Positions 45,210-54,130 of a stretch of DNA of 55,015 bases are shown one piece after another. Numbering within the stretch: position 1 is the first letter of the stretch; each line of letters starts with the position of its first letter. The stretch is from Actinomycetes bacterium (GTDB lineage: Bacteria > Actinomycetota > Acidimicrobiia > Acidimicrobiales > JABEUL01), in the NCBI GenBank assembly GCA_021790815.1, contig JAJYFT010000002.1:47386-102400 (forward strand). Reading direction: 5' to 3'. Both the position numbers and the translations under genes were made by a program. The notes beneath the pieces were generated by a model. The model searched no databases, had not been told where the DNA came from, and saw only the letters and a list, made by a program, of their open reading frames with translations.

Positions 45210-47278
45210 ACGTCTAAAAACTCTATTGCTTCATCTATCGAAGTTGTCTTTCTCATGCTAGGCAACTTCTTTATTATTGCAGAACCATATCGAGAGTTAA
45301 CAAGTCTTGAATCTAGAATTGCAACTACTCCCTTATCTTCCTCTGATCTAATCAATCGTCCGACTGCCTGAGCAAGCAAAGTCGTTGCTCTCGGAATATC
45401 CACTTGCATAAAAGCCTGTGCACCTAACTGTTCACGTTTCGCCTCAAGTAACGGATCAGTCGGTCTCGGAAATGGCAATTTATCGATAATCACAAGTGAT
45501 AACGTACGTCCAGGAATGTCAATTCCTTGCCAAAAACTTTGCGTTGCAACTAAGCAAGAGTTTTCATCTTCACTGAATTCTTTGATTAACTGGCCTTTGC
45601 TGAAATCATTTTGCCTTAATAATCTGAAACCAATTTTGTCCTTAAAGTACTCATATATTTGATCAAGAGATTTCCATGAAGTGCACAGTATCAGAGTTCT
45701 ACCCCCAGCAGCACTAATGAGTTTTGAAATTATTTCATACTTCTCAACTGCTTGGCCAAGCTCTTCATTAGTGCCATTAAGCTCCTGTGGACAATAAATT
45801 AGACCATTGCGCTCATATGGAAAAGAGCTTTCAATGGTGATTATATTTGATTCTTTAACAGGAATTCCAAGATTAGTCGAAATATTGTCTGGCATCGTAG
45901 CACTTGTAAGAATTGGAGTAGAATTTGACCACACTTTCTCCTCCAAAATAGATCCTATAAATATCGGCACTGCAACCAGCACATTATTGGAACCTTTTTT
46001 TTCAACAAAAATAACGTAATCCCCTGATGATTTAAGTATCAGACTTGTATCCGCTTTTATGGTTTCAAGTAGTCTTTTCAATCTAAGTGTTGACTGCTCA
46101 TAACCATCCTCATTGATGGTAAGTATCGACTCGTCATTATTAATTTCTTCATGATTATTTTCTAGGCTTGACCTACCTAAATCGTTAATAATCTTCGAAG
46201 TAACCGTAATCAACCTATTTAACGTTACATCCAAGTGTGTTGGTATTGGAAGCTTAATCCGTTTCCCACTGTATTCAATTAACAACCTTCCAAGACTCTT
46301 GGAGATATCATCCAAACTGTCAATATACTCAGTGGATCTGTCGGGCGATATACCACCACTTAGTGATCCAGAACTCATCAATCTAGATAAATATAAAATT
46401 CGTGAAGGAGAAAGTTCAGTTCCAAGTGAACGGATAAAAATATCCTCTGCTTCGTGCGCTTCATCTAAAACTATAATCTCATGTTCAGGAAGTACCTGGC
46501 CGTTACTTTTAATGTGGGATCCATACAAATGCATATTGACGACAACTACATTGGCTTCTCTCGCAATTTCTTTTGCTTTTTCTGCAAAACAACTTTTCCC
46601 AGATGAACATTTTTTCGCCCCTGGACACTCCTCTGAACTTGATGAGAGTCTTTGCCACAAATACGGTCGAGGTTCGACTAATAATTCCGCTTTATCGCCT
46701 GACTCGGTCTTTCTCAACCATTCAAACACTTGTTGAAACTCCTTTGAATCAAATGATTCACCAAGCCCAACATTTTTACTATCTTCTACATCGCATTCCA
46801 TCTCAAGTTTTTCTTGTCGATTTGATTGTCTTGTTTTAAGCAGCCTCTCTAAAGATGCAACTTCATCCTGGATCGCATCCTTGAAACTCATACTCGTGTC
46901 AATGTCTGCGGACGGTACTATATTTAAAATCTCTGTTAATTTTTGAAAACAAATATAGTTGGACCTACCCTTTAACACAGCAACTCTGAGAGGTGTTGAA
47001 ATATTTTCCTGAACTAAAGGAACGTCTTTATTTATCAACTGATCTTGCAGCGCTTTTGTAGCAGTTGCGATTATTGTTTTCTTGGTGCTTAGAGCAACAG
47101 GGATCAAATAGGCTAATGATTTACCAGTGCCAGTACCCGCTTCAACAACAAGAGGCTCCCCCGAGTTAATTGCGCTATTCACTGCTGCTAACATTTGAAT
47201 CTGGCCCAGGCGTTCTTCGCCACCATTTTCCAGAAGATTTCTGATTTTGTCGAGTGTTTTTTCGGATTTCGATTTCAC
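45185..47278 (-). CDS. dinG: DinG-family (XPD-like) iron-sulfur ATP-dependent helicase
   Basis: A 697-residue superfamily 2 DNA helicase. Walker A is GTGTGKSLAYLIP (near residue 45) and Walker B is VLDEAHEAED. Four cysteines of the [4Fe-4S] domain are present: NYICFQK, EECPGAKKCSSGKSC. The C-terminal motif QAVGRLIRSEEDKGVV is intact. Family members unwind 5'-tailed DNA, D-loops and R-loops and are associated with repair. No LexA-like operator is evident upstream. It is convergent with the thiolase gene and divergent from the SGNH-BNR gene. Confidence 0.93.
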   Translation of the reverse strand: MKSKSEKTLDKIRNLLENGGEERLGQIQMLAAVNSAINSGEPLVVEAGTGTGKSLAYLIPVALSTKKTIIATATKALQDQLINKDVPLVQENISTPLRVAVLKGRSNYICFQKLTEILNIVPSADIDTSMSFKDAIQDEVASLERLLKTRQSNRQEKLEMECDVEDSKNVGLGESFDSKEFQQVFEWLRKTESGDKAELLVEPRPYLWQRLSSSSEECPGAKKCSSGKSCFAEKAKEIAREANVVVVNMHLYGSHIKSNGQVLPEHEIIVLDEAHEAEDIFIRSLGTELSPSRILYLSRLMSSGSLSGGISPDRSTEYIDSLDDISKSLGRLLIEYSGKRIKLPIPTHLDVTLNRLITVTSKIINDLGRSSLENNHEEINNDESILTINEDGYEQSTLRLKRLLETIKADTSLILKSSGDYVIFVEKKGSNNVLVAVPIFIGSILEEKVWSNSTPILTSATMPDNISTNLGIPVKESNIITIESSFPYERNGLIYCPQELNGTNEELGQAVEKYEIISKLISAAGGRTLILCTSWKSLDQIYEYFKDKIGFRLLRQNDFSKGQLIKEFSEDENSCLVATQSFWQGIDIPGRTLSLVIIDKLPFPRPTDPLLEAKREQLGAQAFMQVDIPRATTLLAQAVGRLIRSEEDKGVVAILDSRLVNSRYGSAIIKKLPSMRKTTSIDEAIEFLDVVVKRQSV

Positions 47279-47500
47279 ATTAAGCCTCTAACATCATAGA
47301 CCAGTTTAATGGCAAATCATAAAATATTTAACTCAAATTATTGACCATTATCTCAATTCTTAAGGCTACGAGACCTAACGAGATATTTTTTTGATAACCT
47401 CAAAAGCACCTAACTTCGAATAAGTCCATTATCCTTTCAAAGTAGACATTTCATATTGAATCTAATTGAATTTTATATTGATAAGCTTTCAAAAGTTACT

Positions 47501-49393
47501 ATGTCACGAACTTTCAAATCCAAGATATTGTTAATAACACTAAGTTTATTTGTTTTTGCCGTATCACAGTGCTCCAAAACTCAGGTAACCTCAACTGCTT
47601 CGATGCCTTTCAATCCTTGGAAAGTCACTACAAAACTTGTTGGAGCTCCACATAGCGTGGCTTGTAGCTCTAATGGGAATTGCATCATCGGAGGTGGCAC
47701 ACAAGATGGGCATGGAAGGATATGGTTTTCTCACAAAAATGGTGTTTGGCAAACTGCATCACTGCCCAACAATCTATCTATCATTGGTGACGTATCCTGT
47801 GCTGGCAAAGTAGCTTGCTTTGCTGTTGGCACAACTGAGAGCGAATCATTGCCAGCTATACTCGAATCAAATGATGGTGGAACAACATGGAATATGCAGC
47901 GAACTTGGCTAGAACTTGCTGAATTTAAATCTATATTTTGTACGACTTCTCTTCATTGCATAGCTGGCGGTAATTTAAAACAGCCTCTTGTCTACACGAC
48001 AAATGGTGGAACAACATGGGATACTAGTAACTTGCCTGATTCTGTCTTTGGAACAAACATTAAAACTATATCTTGTTTTAGCAATTTAACATGTATCGCA
48101 GCCGGAAGCTCCTTGAGCAAGGGAGCTAATGCATTGATTTTAAAAAGTCTGGACGGAGGCGCAAACTGGACAGAAGTACTTTCAAGTACAACTGCTAGTG
48201 TACTGAACGCTGCGTCTTGCCCGTCTAGCAACACATGCTATACCGTCGGCGCAAGTTTAATTGGCGGAATCGACGGTTTTACTGTTAACCTTTCTACAAA
48301 TTTAGTTTCAAATTTGCGACTTCCGTCAGGAATAAGCAGTTCTTCCGGCATATTTTGTACCTCCGATAGCTCATGCTGGGTAAGTGGTTCAAACTCCAAA
48401 AACCAGCCAACATTTATTGAAACGACGACCGGGGGCGACAAATGGGGACTTTTTTCTGTCGGTGACAGCGTGGCAGAGAATGGAGAGTCAGTAGTTTGCA
48501 CGCCAATAAACAACGAATGTTTAAGTGTGGGGTCAAACAGTCTTAACGAATACGGTCAAGTATTTAGCTCAACGCTTCCAAATTCATCTCAAAACACCGT
48601 TCTAGGTTTTGTCCAACATCAAACTGATTCAACAATCGGAGATTTAATTACGCCTGTTACAGGGTTACATAAAACTTTTATTCCGAATTCATTCAATAAA
48701 AATTTAAGCGTGCTAGTTGTTGGTGATTCGACTGCCTTGACGTTAGGGCTTGGCATGTTGGATGCTGATGGCTTGCCAAATATTCACATAAATGTACTAG
48801 GTTTAATCGGATGCGGAGTAGTAGGTAGTGGAGTGCCGCGCCAACACGGGACTCCTTATGCATCTATGCCCGAAACTTGTACAAATTGGCAGCAACTATA
48901 CTCACAGGAAGTAAACACATACAAACCAAACATAGTATTTTTTTTGGTTGGAAGATGGGAAGAGGAAGATCGGTTAATTAATGGTAAATGGACAAACTTG
49001 AATCAGAGTTCATACCAACAGTTAGTTCTCAATAATTTAATTTCTGCCATAAAAACTCTTCGCTCTACAGGTGCTACTGTAGTAGCACTAACTGATCCTG
49101 CAAACTTTACTGGCCCGCCGCCTTCAGGAAGCTATTGGCCCGAAGATCAGCCATCAAAAGTTATGGAGTTTAACAAACTTCTAGCAAAAGCAGTAAGTGA
49201 GGTAGGGAAGAACGCATATCTCTACAATTTTGCACAAATTGTGTCACCAAACAACACGTTCAATAAAGACTTGAACGGGGTTCCAATTAGGACGAATGAT
49301 GGAATTCACTATACTTCCATTGCAGGTCCCTACCTCAACCAGTGGCTTCTTCCCGTTGGGATTCATTTCTTATTAGCTTCAGGCTCAAACTAG
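47501..49393 (+). CDS. Lipoprotein with BNR-type repeats and a C-terminal SGNH hydrolase domain
   Basis: A 630-residue exported protein. The signal peptide ends in lipobox-like VSQCS (cysteine at about 25). Residues 40-370 contain about seven repeats with the pattern C(x6-8)C(xxxG) followed by TxDGGTTW or similar, as in BNR/Ycf48-like beta-propellers. The SGNH domain starts at about 405 (VLVVGDSTALTLG) and ends with the catalytic Asp-His motif NDGIHYTS near 600, so a Ser-Asp-His triad can be seen. The substrate could be an O-acyl group on a surface glycan. An upstream TTG (47456) would extend the N-terminus by 15 residues, but ATG 47501 gives a normal signal. Confidence 0.85.
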   Translation: MSRTFKSKILLITLSLFVFAVSQCSKTQVTSTASMPFNPWKVTTKLVGAPHSVACSSNGNCIIGGGTQDGHGRIWFSHKNGVWQTASLPNNLSIIGDVSCAGKVACFAVGTTESESLPAILESNDGGTTWNMQRTWLELAEFKSIFCTTSLHCIAGGNLKQPLVYTTNGGTTWDTSNLPDSVFGTNIKTISCFSNLTCIAAGSSLSKGANALILKSLDGGANWTEVLSSTTASVLNAASCPSSNTCYTVGASLIGGIDGFTVNLSTNLVSNLRLPSGISSSSGIFCTSDSSCWVSGSNSKNQPTFIETTTGGDKWGLFSVGDSVAENGESVVCTPINNECLSVGSNSLNEYGQVFSSTLPNSSQNTVLGFVQHQTDSTIGDLITPVTGLHKTFIPNSFNKNLSVLVVGDSTALTLGLGMLDADGLPNIHINVLGLIGCGVVGSGVPRQHGTPYASMPETCTNWQQLYSQEVNTYKPNIVFFLVGRWEEEDRLINGKWTNLNQSSYQQLVLNNLISAIKTLRSTGATVVALTDPANFTGPPPSGSYWPEDQPSKVMEFNKLLAKAVSEVGKNAYLYNFAQIVSPNNTFNKDLNGVPIRTNDGIHYTSIAGPYLNQWLLPVGIHFLLASGSN

Positions 49394-49550
49394 AACAAGC
49401 ATTTCGGACCATATATAACGCTGCCTGCGCCATCAAATAGATATCACGCTGAATTTAATAATCTCCAACTGATCATTAATAATCCATTACCATTCAAAAC
49501 ACCAACCTCTTCAGTTGCAGCGATTAAATGTCAAGCGAGATTTGTGGTCT

Positions 49551-50780
49551 TTAGTTAGATAAAATATATCCTTTGTCAAAGTTACCTGGAGCAGAATTCG
49601 CGGTTTTGTTAGATCCACCAATCGCAAAGCATTTCGTCGGGCTTGGGCAGGAAACTCTCATAATGTTGCCAACTTGAGAAGGAACACTATCCTGACTGAA
49701 ACTTTTTCCACCATTCGTTGAAATAAGTATTGAACCTTGAGTACCAGACGAAGTATCAAATCCTCCTACAGCACAAACACTTATCGATGGACAATCGAGA
49801 GATAACGGATTTTCACTACTTGAAAAAGTATAGGTTGATGTAAAAGTTGCACCTCCATCAGTTGATTTAATCAAGTTAAAACTTGATTGGTTGTTTGCGT
49901 TTGAAGGAGCTCCTGGACTTGCAAGTGCATAGCACACTAATACTGAAGGACAACTCACAACCTGAAGACTATTTATTTTGTCCAAAAATTTACTTGTCTG
50001 CCAGGTCACTCCACCATCAGTTGTGAAAATCGCTTGCGAGCTTCCAGACGACATGAAAAACCCTGTTGCTACACACACTAAAGTCGTTGGACAGCTTATC
50101 CCATTTAAGGTTGGAACATTGCTAGGTGTTTTGAGCTTCTTCCAAGTAACCCCATTATTGGTTGCTGCAACGAAACCGTTATCATCGTTGCCGCCTGAGA
50201 TCTCCCCCACTCCGTAACAAACGGTTGTTGAAGGACAAGAAATGTAATTGTAAAAATTTGTATATGGAATCGTCGATTGCCATGTCCATGTTGTTCCGCC
50301 GTCTTTAGTGGCGATTACAGCTCCACCTAATCCACTAGAAGAGGTATTGCCAACATTTACATTGTAATCCCTTTGTGTAATTGCATAACATATTAAGGCT
50401 GACGGGCATGATATCCCTGGAATTCCATCATTATCTCCACCAGAACCCACGCCTTTAACAAGAAACGGAGGTACACTCTCTTCTGTCCAAGAAACGCCAC
50501 CAGACACTGTACCCAACAAAAAGTTTGTCGTTATCGAACCACCAGATGCCTGGCAACTTGATGTTGTGGCACACGAAAGTCCATCAAAAATATCTGTTGT
50601 CGAACCTCCCGCTTGCCTTTGATAAACAATCTTAAAGCTAGAACCGGTCGCAGCTATAACAGAGGTAGAAGAAGTGCTCTGAACAACTGACGAACTGGTT
50701 GTTGAGTTGGTTGTTGATGACGAACATGACGCAACTGTCAATGCAAGAATGACTAATACCCAAGATGATAATTTATTCAT
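49551..50780 (-). CDS. Lipoprotein with BNR/Ycf48-like repeats
   Basis: A 409-residue lipoprotein with lipobox TVASC (cysteine at about 19) and a Ser/Thr-rich linker (20-45). The mature part is about seven repeats of 45-55 residues, each with SCP(x5)CYAxG-like cysteine pairs and a TTDGGVTW-type turn, consistent with a seven-bladed propeller. It is a paralogue of the repeat part of the neighbouring SGNH-BNR protein, without the hydrolase domain. The genes are convergent. Probably it acts at the cell surface in binding or assembly; the partner is unknown. Confidence 0.82.
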   Translation of the reverse strand: MNKLSSWVLVILALTVASCSSSTTNSTTSSSVVQSTSSTSVIAATGSSFKIVYQRQAGGSTTDIFDGLSCATTSSCQASGGSITTNFLLGTVSGGVSWTEESVPPFLVKGVGSGGDNDGIPGISCPSALICYAITQRDYNVNVGNTSSSGLGGAVIATKDGGTTWTWQSTIPYTNFYNYISCPSTTVCYGVGEISGGNDDNGFVAATNNGVTWKKLKTPSNVPTLNGISCPTTLVCVATGFFMSSGSSQAIFTTDGGVTWQTSKFLDKINSLQVVSCPSVLVCYALASPGAPSNANNQSSFNLIKSTDGGATFTSTYTFSSSENPLSLDCPSISVCAVGGFDTSSGTQGSILISTNGGKSFSQDSVPSQVGNIMRVSCPSPTKCFAIGGSNKTANSAPGNFDKGYILSN

Positions 50781-51218
50781 GGCTTAATTCTACCGCTAAG
50801 CTCTAACACATGCACTAATGAGATAAAAATGTCTACGGCTGCGAGAAAACCTGCAGCTTCAGACACTCGTACTTGCCTCTCAGATTATTGCTAGGTTTAC
50901 CGTTTAAATTCCAATGTAAATCGTCACCTTTTTGTATTTCACTTAACTTCGGCAATTCAGTGATTGACTACCAATTTACTCAATGTTTGCCAGACTAAAT
51001 TAAAATTATTATGGGTAAATACCATATATTTTCGATAAAACTACTATGGCCCAATGCAAAGACCATCTGACACTTGAAAATCATCGTTTACATAATTTAC
51101 CTACTAAAACTTGAACAATAAGATCTGGCCCGATCTAAATAGTGGATATTCGATTTATGAAAAACAAATCTCACGCTTTATAAAATGAAGTGTATGATTT
51201 TATTTTGGAGGACAAAGT
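50781..51218. other. Divergent intergenic region upstream of the oxidoreductase gene
   Basis: This 438-bp AT-rich region has no accepted gene. A strong Shine-Dalgarno (GGAGG) sits at its right end before ATG 51219. No repeat or hairpin stands out. Confidence 0.4.
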
Positions 51219-52283
51219 ATGCTTAAATATGGAATTATTGGCAGCGGCCAAATGGGTTCTGAACACATTCTCTCACTAAGAGCAATCCCAGGCATCGAAA
51301 TAGTTGCCATTGCAGATCCTAATGAAAAATCACGTGAATTGGCCTCATTAATGCTAGGGCCCGATAATCAAACTACTTTTTTCGATAATCATAATGATTT
51401 ACTTTCAAGTGGTTTATGTGATGCTGTCGTAATTGCAACTCCGAACATGACTCATGAGCATCTTGTAATCGAAGCTATGCGCCAAAACATCCACATATTG
51501 GTTGAAAAACCTTTATCAACAACATTAAAAGGGTGCGACAATATTATTAAAGAGACTGCAACCTCTAACTCTCTGGTTTGGGTTGGCATGGAATACAGAT
51601 TTATGCCTGCAATCTCACGACTCATTTCAATGTCTCAAGAGGGTTTTGCGGGAGATCTTCATATGATATCGATGCAAGAACATCGCTTTCCATTCTTAGA
51701 TAAAGTCAACAATTGGAATCGATTTAACGAAAACACTGGTGGGACTTTGGTGGAAAAGTGCTGCCACTTTTTTGATTTAATGCGGCTTATTGCAGGATGT
51801 GAAGCGATTTCCGTATTTGCCAGCGGAGGACGGGATGTTAACCATCTTAATGAAAGTTATTCTGGAATGACACCTGATATTTTAGACAATGCATTTGTTG
51901 TCGTAAATTTTGAACATTCAATAAGAGCAATGCTCGATCTTTGTATGTTCGCAGAAGGAAGTGAGGACGAGCACCGAGTTTCAGTTGTTGGAGACAGGGG
52001 CAAAATATCAATTTCACTTCCGTCAAATACCATTTCCTACGGGAAAAGAACTGAAGGACGTCAAGGGGTTGTTAAAGAGCAACTTAGTTCCAGTGACGCC
52101 AAATATGTTGGGTTTCACCATGGTTCAACATATTTTGAACATCTTGCATTCCAACGCGCAATATTAGAGAACGAGAGACCAAAGGTCTCAGTTGAAGATG
52201 GGTATAAAGCTGTTGCAATCGGTATTGCAGCAGAACTTTCAATTAAAGAAGGTAAGCCTATAACACTAGCAAATCTCTACTAA
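51219..52283 (+). CDS. Gfo/Idh/MocA family oxidoreductase
   Basis: A 354-residue NAD(P)-dependent sugar- or inositol-type dehydrogenase. The Rossmann motif GIIGSGQMGSEH is at residues 5-16. The catalytic-type EKPLSTT lies near 106. The GGTLVEKCCHFFDLMRLI segment holds the conserved histidine of the substrate site. The substrate is unknown. TTTTGGAGGACAAAGT gives it a strong ribosome-binding site. No sugar transporter or partner dehydrogenase is nearby, so no pathway can be proposed. Confidence 0.92.
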   Translation: MLKYGIIGSGQMGSEHILSLRAIPGIEIVAIADPNEKSRELASLMLGPDNQTTFFDNHNDLLSSGLCDAVVIATPNMTHEHLVIEAMRQNIHILVEKPLSTTLKGCDNIIKETATSNSLVWVGMEYRFMPAISRLISMSQEGFAGDLHMISMQEHRFPFLDKVNNWNRFNENTGGTLVEKCCHFFDLMRLIAGCEAISVFASGGRDVNHLNESYSGMTPDILDNAFVVVNFEHSIRAMLDLCMFAEGSEDEHRVSVVGDRGKISISLPSNTISYGKRTEGRQGVVKEQLSSSDAKYVGFHHGSTYFEHLAFQRAILENERPKVSVEDGYKAVAIGIAAELSIKEGKPITLANLY

Positions 52284-52334
52284 ACTTAGATAGTCAAGCT
52301 TACTTAATTCACTTGCAAAAAGTTAAGTTATGTT

Positions 52335-53048
52335 TTATGAGAGATGCAGACCACATTCAGTTTTTTCCTGATCTGACCACCGGCCAGAACGAGGTGATGA
52401 ACCCAATTCAACCGGTTTTGTCGTAGGCGCACATCCAATTGATAAGTAACCTTTTGCTGTCATTGGATGAACCGGAAGATTTCGTAGCTTTGAATAACTT
52501 TCGACGTCATCATCGCTCCACCTTACAATGGGATTAATTTTTACAATTCCTCTTGCCTGATCAATTCCAACAACTGGAGCGTTATTTCTTTCTGCAGTGT
52601 CTACCCGCTTAATTCCTGAAATCCAAGCTTTTACATTATTCTTTTTTAGAAACTCATCAAACGGTTTTACTTTTTTCATTTCGCAACATCCGTCAGTCCC
52701 ACAAGGAAACTTGGCTGCTTCATATCCAGGCTTAAGTCTAACTAGTCGTAAATCATAACGAGCACGAATATCATCAACATAGTTTAAAGTCTCCTTAAAG
52801 TGAGACCCTGTATCGATGAATACTACTTCAATATCAGGTGCTACCCGAGTAACAACGTCAACCAGTACGCAGTCTTGAAATGAAGCTGCAAGAACCACGT
52901 CTTCACCGAAATTGTCAATTGCCCATTTGATAACCTCATTTGGAGGCATCGTTTCAAATTTTTCAAAGTTACTATAGTTAGTTGCAGTTAAAGCTGAATC
53001 CTCTATCGGTCCTTGTGGGCCTAAAACTCCTGTTAAAGTTGCAGACAT
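52335..53048 (-). CDS. cysH: Adenylyl-/phosphoadenylyl-sulfate reductase, variant cluster ligands
   Basis: A 237-residue CysH protein that reduces APS or PAPS to sulfite with thioredoxin. The PP-loop-like ASFQDCVLVDVV, the VVFIDTGSHF strand, a CC pair at 121-122 and the catalytic cysteine in ECGLH (232) are present. APS reductases with a [4Fe-4S] cluster have CC plus CxxC. Here the second pair reads GCAPTT, so Cys206 is kept but the partner at 209 is threonine (codon ACG). The cluster may be altered or use another ligand. It is divergent from the siroheme-synthase gene over two palindromes. Confidence 0.92.
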   Translation of the reverse strand: MSATLTGVLGPQGPIEDSALTATNYSNFEKFETMPPNEVIKWAIDNFGEDVVLAASFQDCVLVDVVTRVAPDIEVVFIDTGSHFKETLNYVDDIRARYDLRLVRLKPGYEAAKFPCGTDGCCEMKKVKPFDEFLKKNNVKAWISGIKRVDTAERNNAPVVGIDQARGIVKINPIVRWSDDDVESYSKLRNLPVHPMTAKGYLSIGCAPTTKPVELGSSPRSGRWSDQEKTECGLHLS

Positions 53049-53077
53049 CGTTACCTCTTATATCCCAATATCTTATT

Positions 53078-53126
53078 GTTGACCATTTTAGTCAACTTTA
53101 TCACAATTTATGACTAAATTAGTCAA
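53078..53126. promoter_or_regulatory. Paired palindromic operators between cysH and the siroheme-synthase gene
   Basis: Two 17-bp inverted repeats share the form WTGACYAWWTTAGTCAA: TTGACCATTTTAGTCAA at 53079-53095 and ATGACTAAATTAGTCAA at 53110-53126. Their centres are 31 bp apart, about three helical turns, which would put two dimers on the same face. The right copy is next to a TATGAT -10 candidate (53141-53146) for the plus-strand gene, and the left copy is near the cysH promoter. A sulfur-responsive repressor or activator is likely; its identity is unknown. Confidence 0.75.
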
Positions 53127-53178
53127 GTTTTGAATAAATATATGATAACCTGGGTTTTCACCGATAGAACATCTTAAC

Positions 53179-53838
53179 ATGGAAAATTTATCTTACCCCG
53201 TCATTTTAAATCTTCGCAACAAAGACTGCCTAGTAGTAGGTGGTGGAATGATCGCGCTCAAGAAAGTTAGAGGCCTGTTAAACGCTGGGGCAAGAGTAAC
53301 CGTAATCGCCATTACCACAGTTGGCCCCTTGGACATCTTAGAGAAGTCAAATAGGCTATTGAGAATTTACAGACGTCCATTCCAAAATGGTGATACGAAA
53401 GGGTACAGTCTTGTGCTAACTGCAACGGGCGTATCGGCCGTAGACAAGATTATTTTCACAGAATGTAACGCTAGTCTCATTTGGATAAATAGTGCCGACG
53501 ATAAAGATACGTCTTCTTTTATACTCCCCGCTATAGTTAAAAAGGGTGATATTACTGTTGCAATTTCAACAGGAGGGAAAAGCCCGAAAATGGCAACCTG
53601 GCTTCGTGATCAAATCGATAACATTATCTCTCCACAGATTCTCAATGCAACTGATCTGCTGGCTGCTGCGAGACAAGAGCTGAAAATGCACTCGGTAAAA
53701 ACTGAATCAGTAGACTGGAATTTGCTACTTAATGGGCGTTTTTTTGAACTTATAAACAACAACCTTGTCGAAGAAGCGGAAGAAGAACTGTCAAATTGGA
53801 TAAGCTCTCAAACAATACTCCATAGCAAACCAAAATAG
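53179..53838 (+). CDS. Precorrin-2 dehydrogenase / sirohydrochlorin ferrochelatase-like protein (CysG N-terminal type)
   Basis: A 219-residue single-domain protein like Met8p or the N-terminal part of CysG, which finishes siroheme for sulfite or nitrite reductases. The Rossmann motif VVGGGMIALKKVRGLL is at about residues 19-34. SADDKDTSSFILPAIV and VAISTGGKSPKMATWLRDQI are family marks. The segment equivalent to the catalytic-aspartate region of CysG (ATDDD) reads ATGVS, so the expected aspartate seems replaced by a non-acidic residue. It is divergent from cysH over shared operators, which fits sulfate assimilation. Confidence 0.88.
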   Translation: MENLSYPVILNLRNKDCLVVGGGMIALKKVRGLLNAGARVTVIAITTVGPLDILEKSNRLLRIYRRPFQNGDTKGYSLVLTATGVSAVDKIIFTECNASLIWINSADDKDTSSFILPAIVKKGDITVAISTGGKSPKMATWLRDQIDNIISPQILNATDLLAAARQELKMHSVKTESVDWNLLLNGRFFELINNNLVEEAEEELSNWISSQTILHSKPK

Positions 53839-54130
53839 TGCAATGACTTTTTCACTTTATAGTTTTAATTGCTAAATAAAGCTCTAGTTGTATGGCTATT
53901 CTGGGTTTTCTGTGGGTAATTCTAGTTTTGATTAATCCCAAATTAGTTTACTATTAAGCTAACATTTTGAAACCGGTCAAGAAATCACGAATACGATCAT
54001 CTCAATTTATGACGTTTTACCTAGGCCGACTAACGAATCCGTTTATACTTCGCCAAAAGATAAAGGATTGATATACATATATCTAAACCCGGTGTTTAGG
54101 CACATTCAGCTAATGCAAAAAGTGCATGGT
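53839..54130. other. Intergenic region between siroheme-synthase and coiled-coil genes
   Basis: This 292-bp AT-rich region separates convergent genes and has no coding frame that I accept. A short hairpin lies at 54083-54099 (CTAAAC-CCGGT-GTTTAG, six-base arms), 32 bp beyond the coiled-coil stop on the minus strand. It lacks a T tract, so termination there is only a possibility. Confidence 0.4.
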
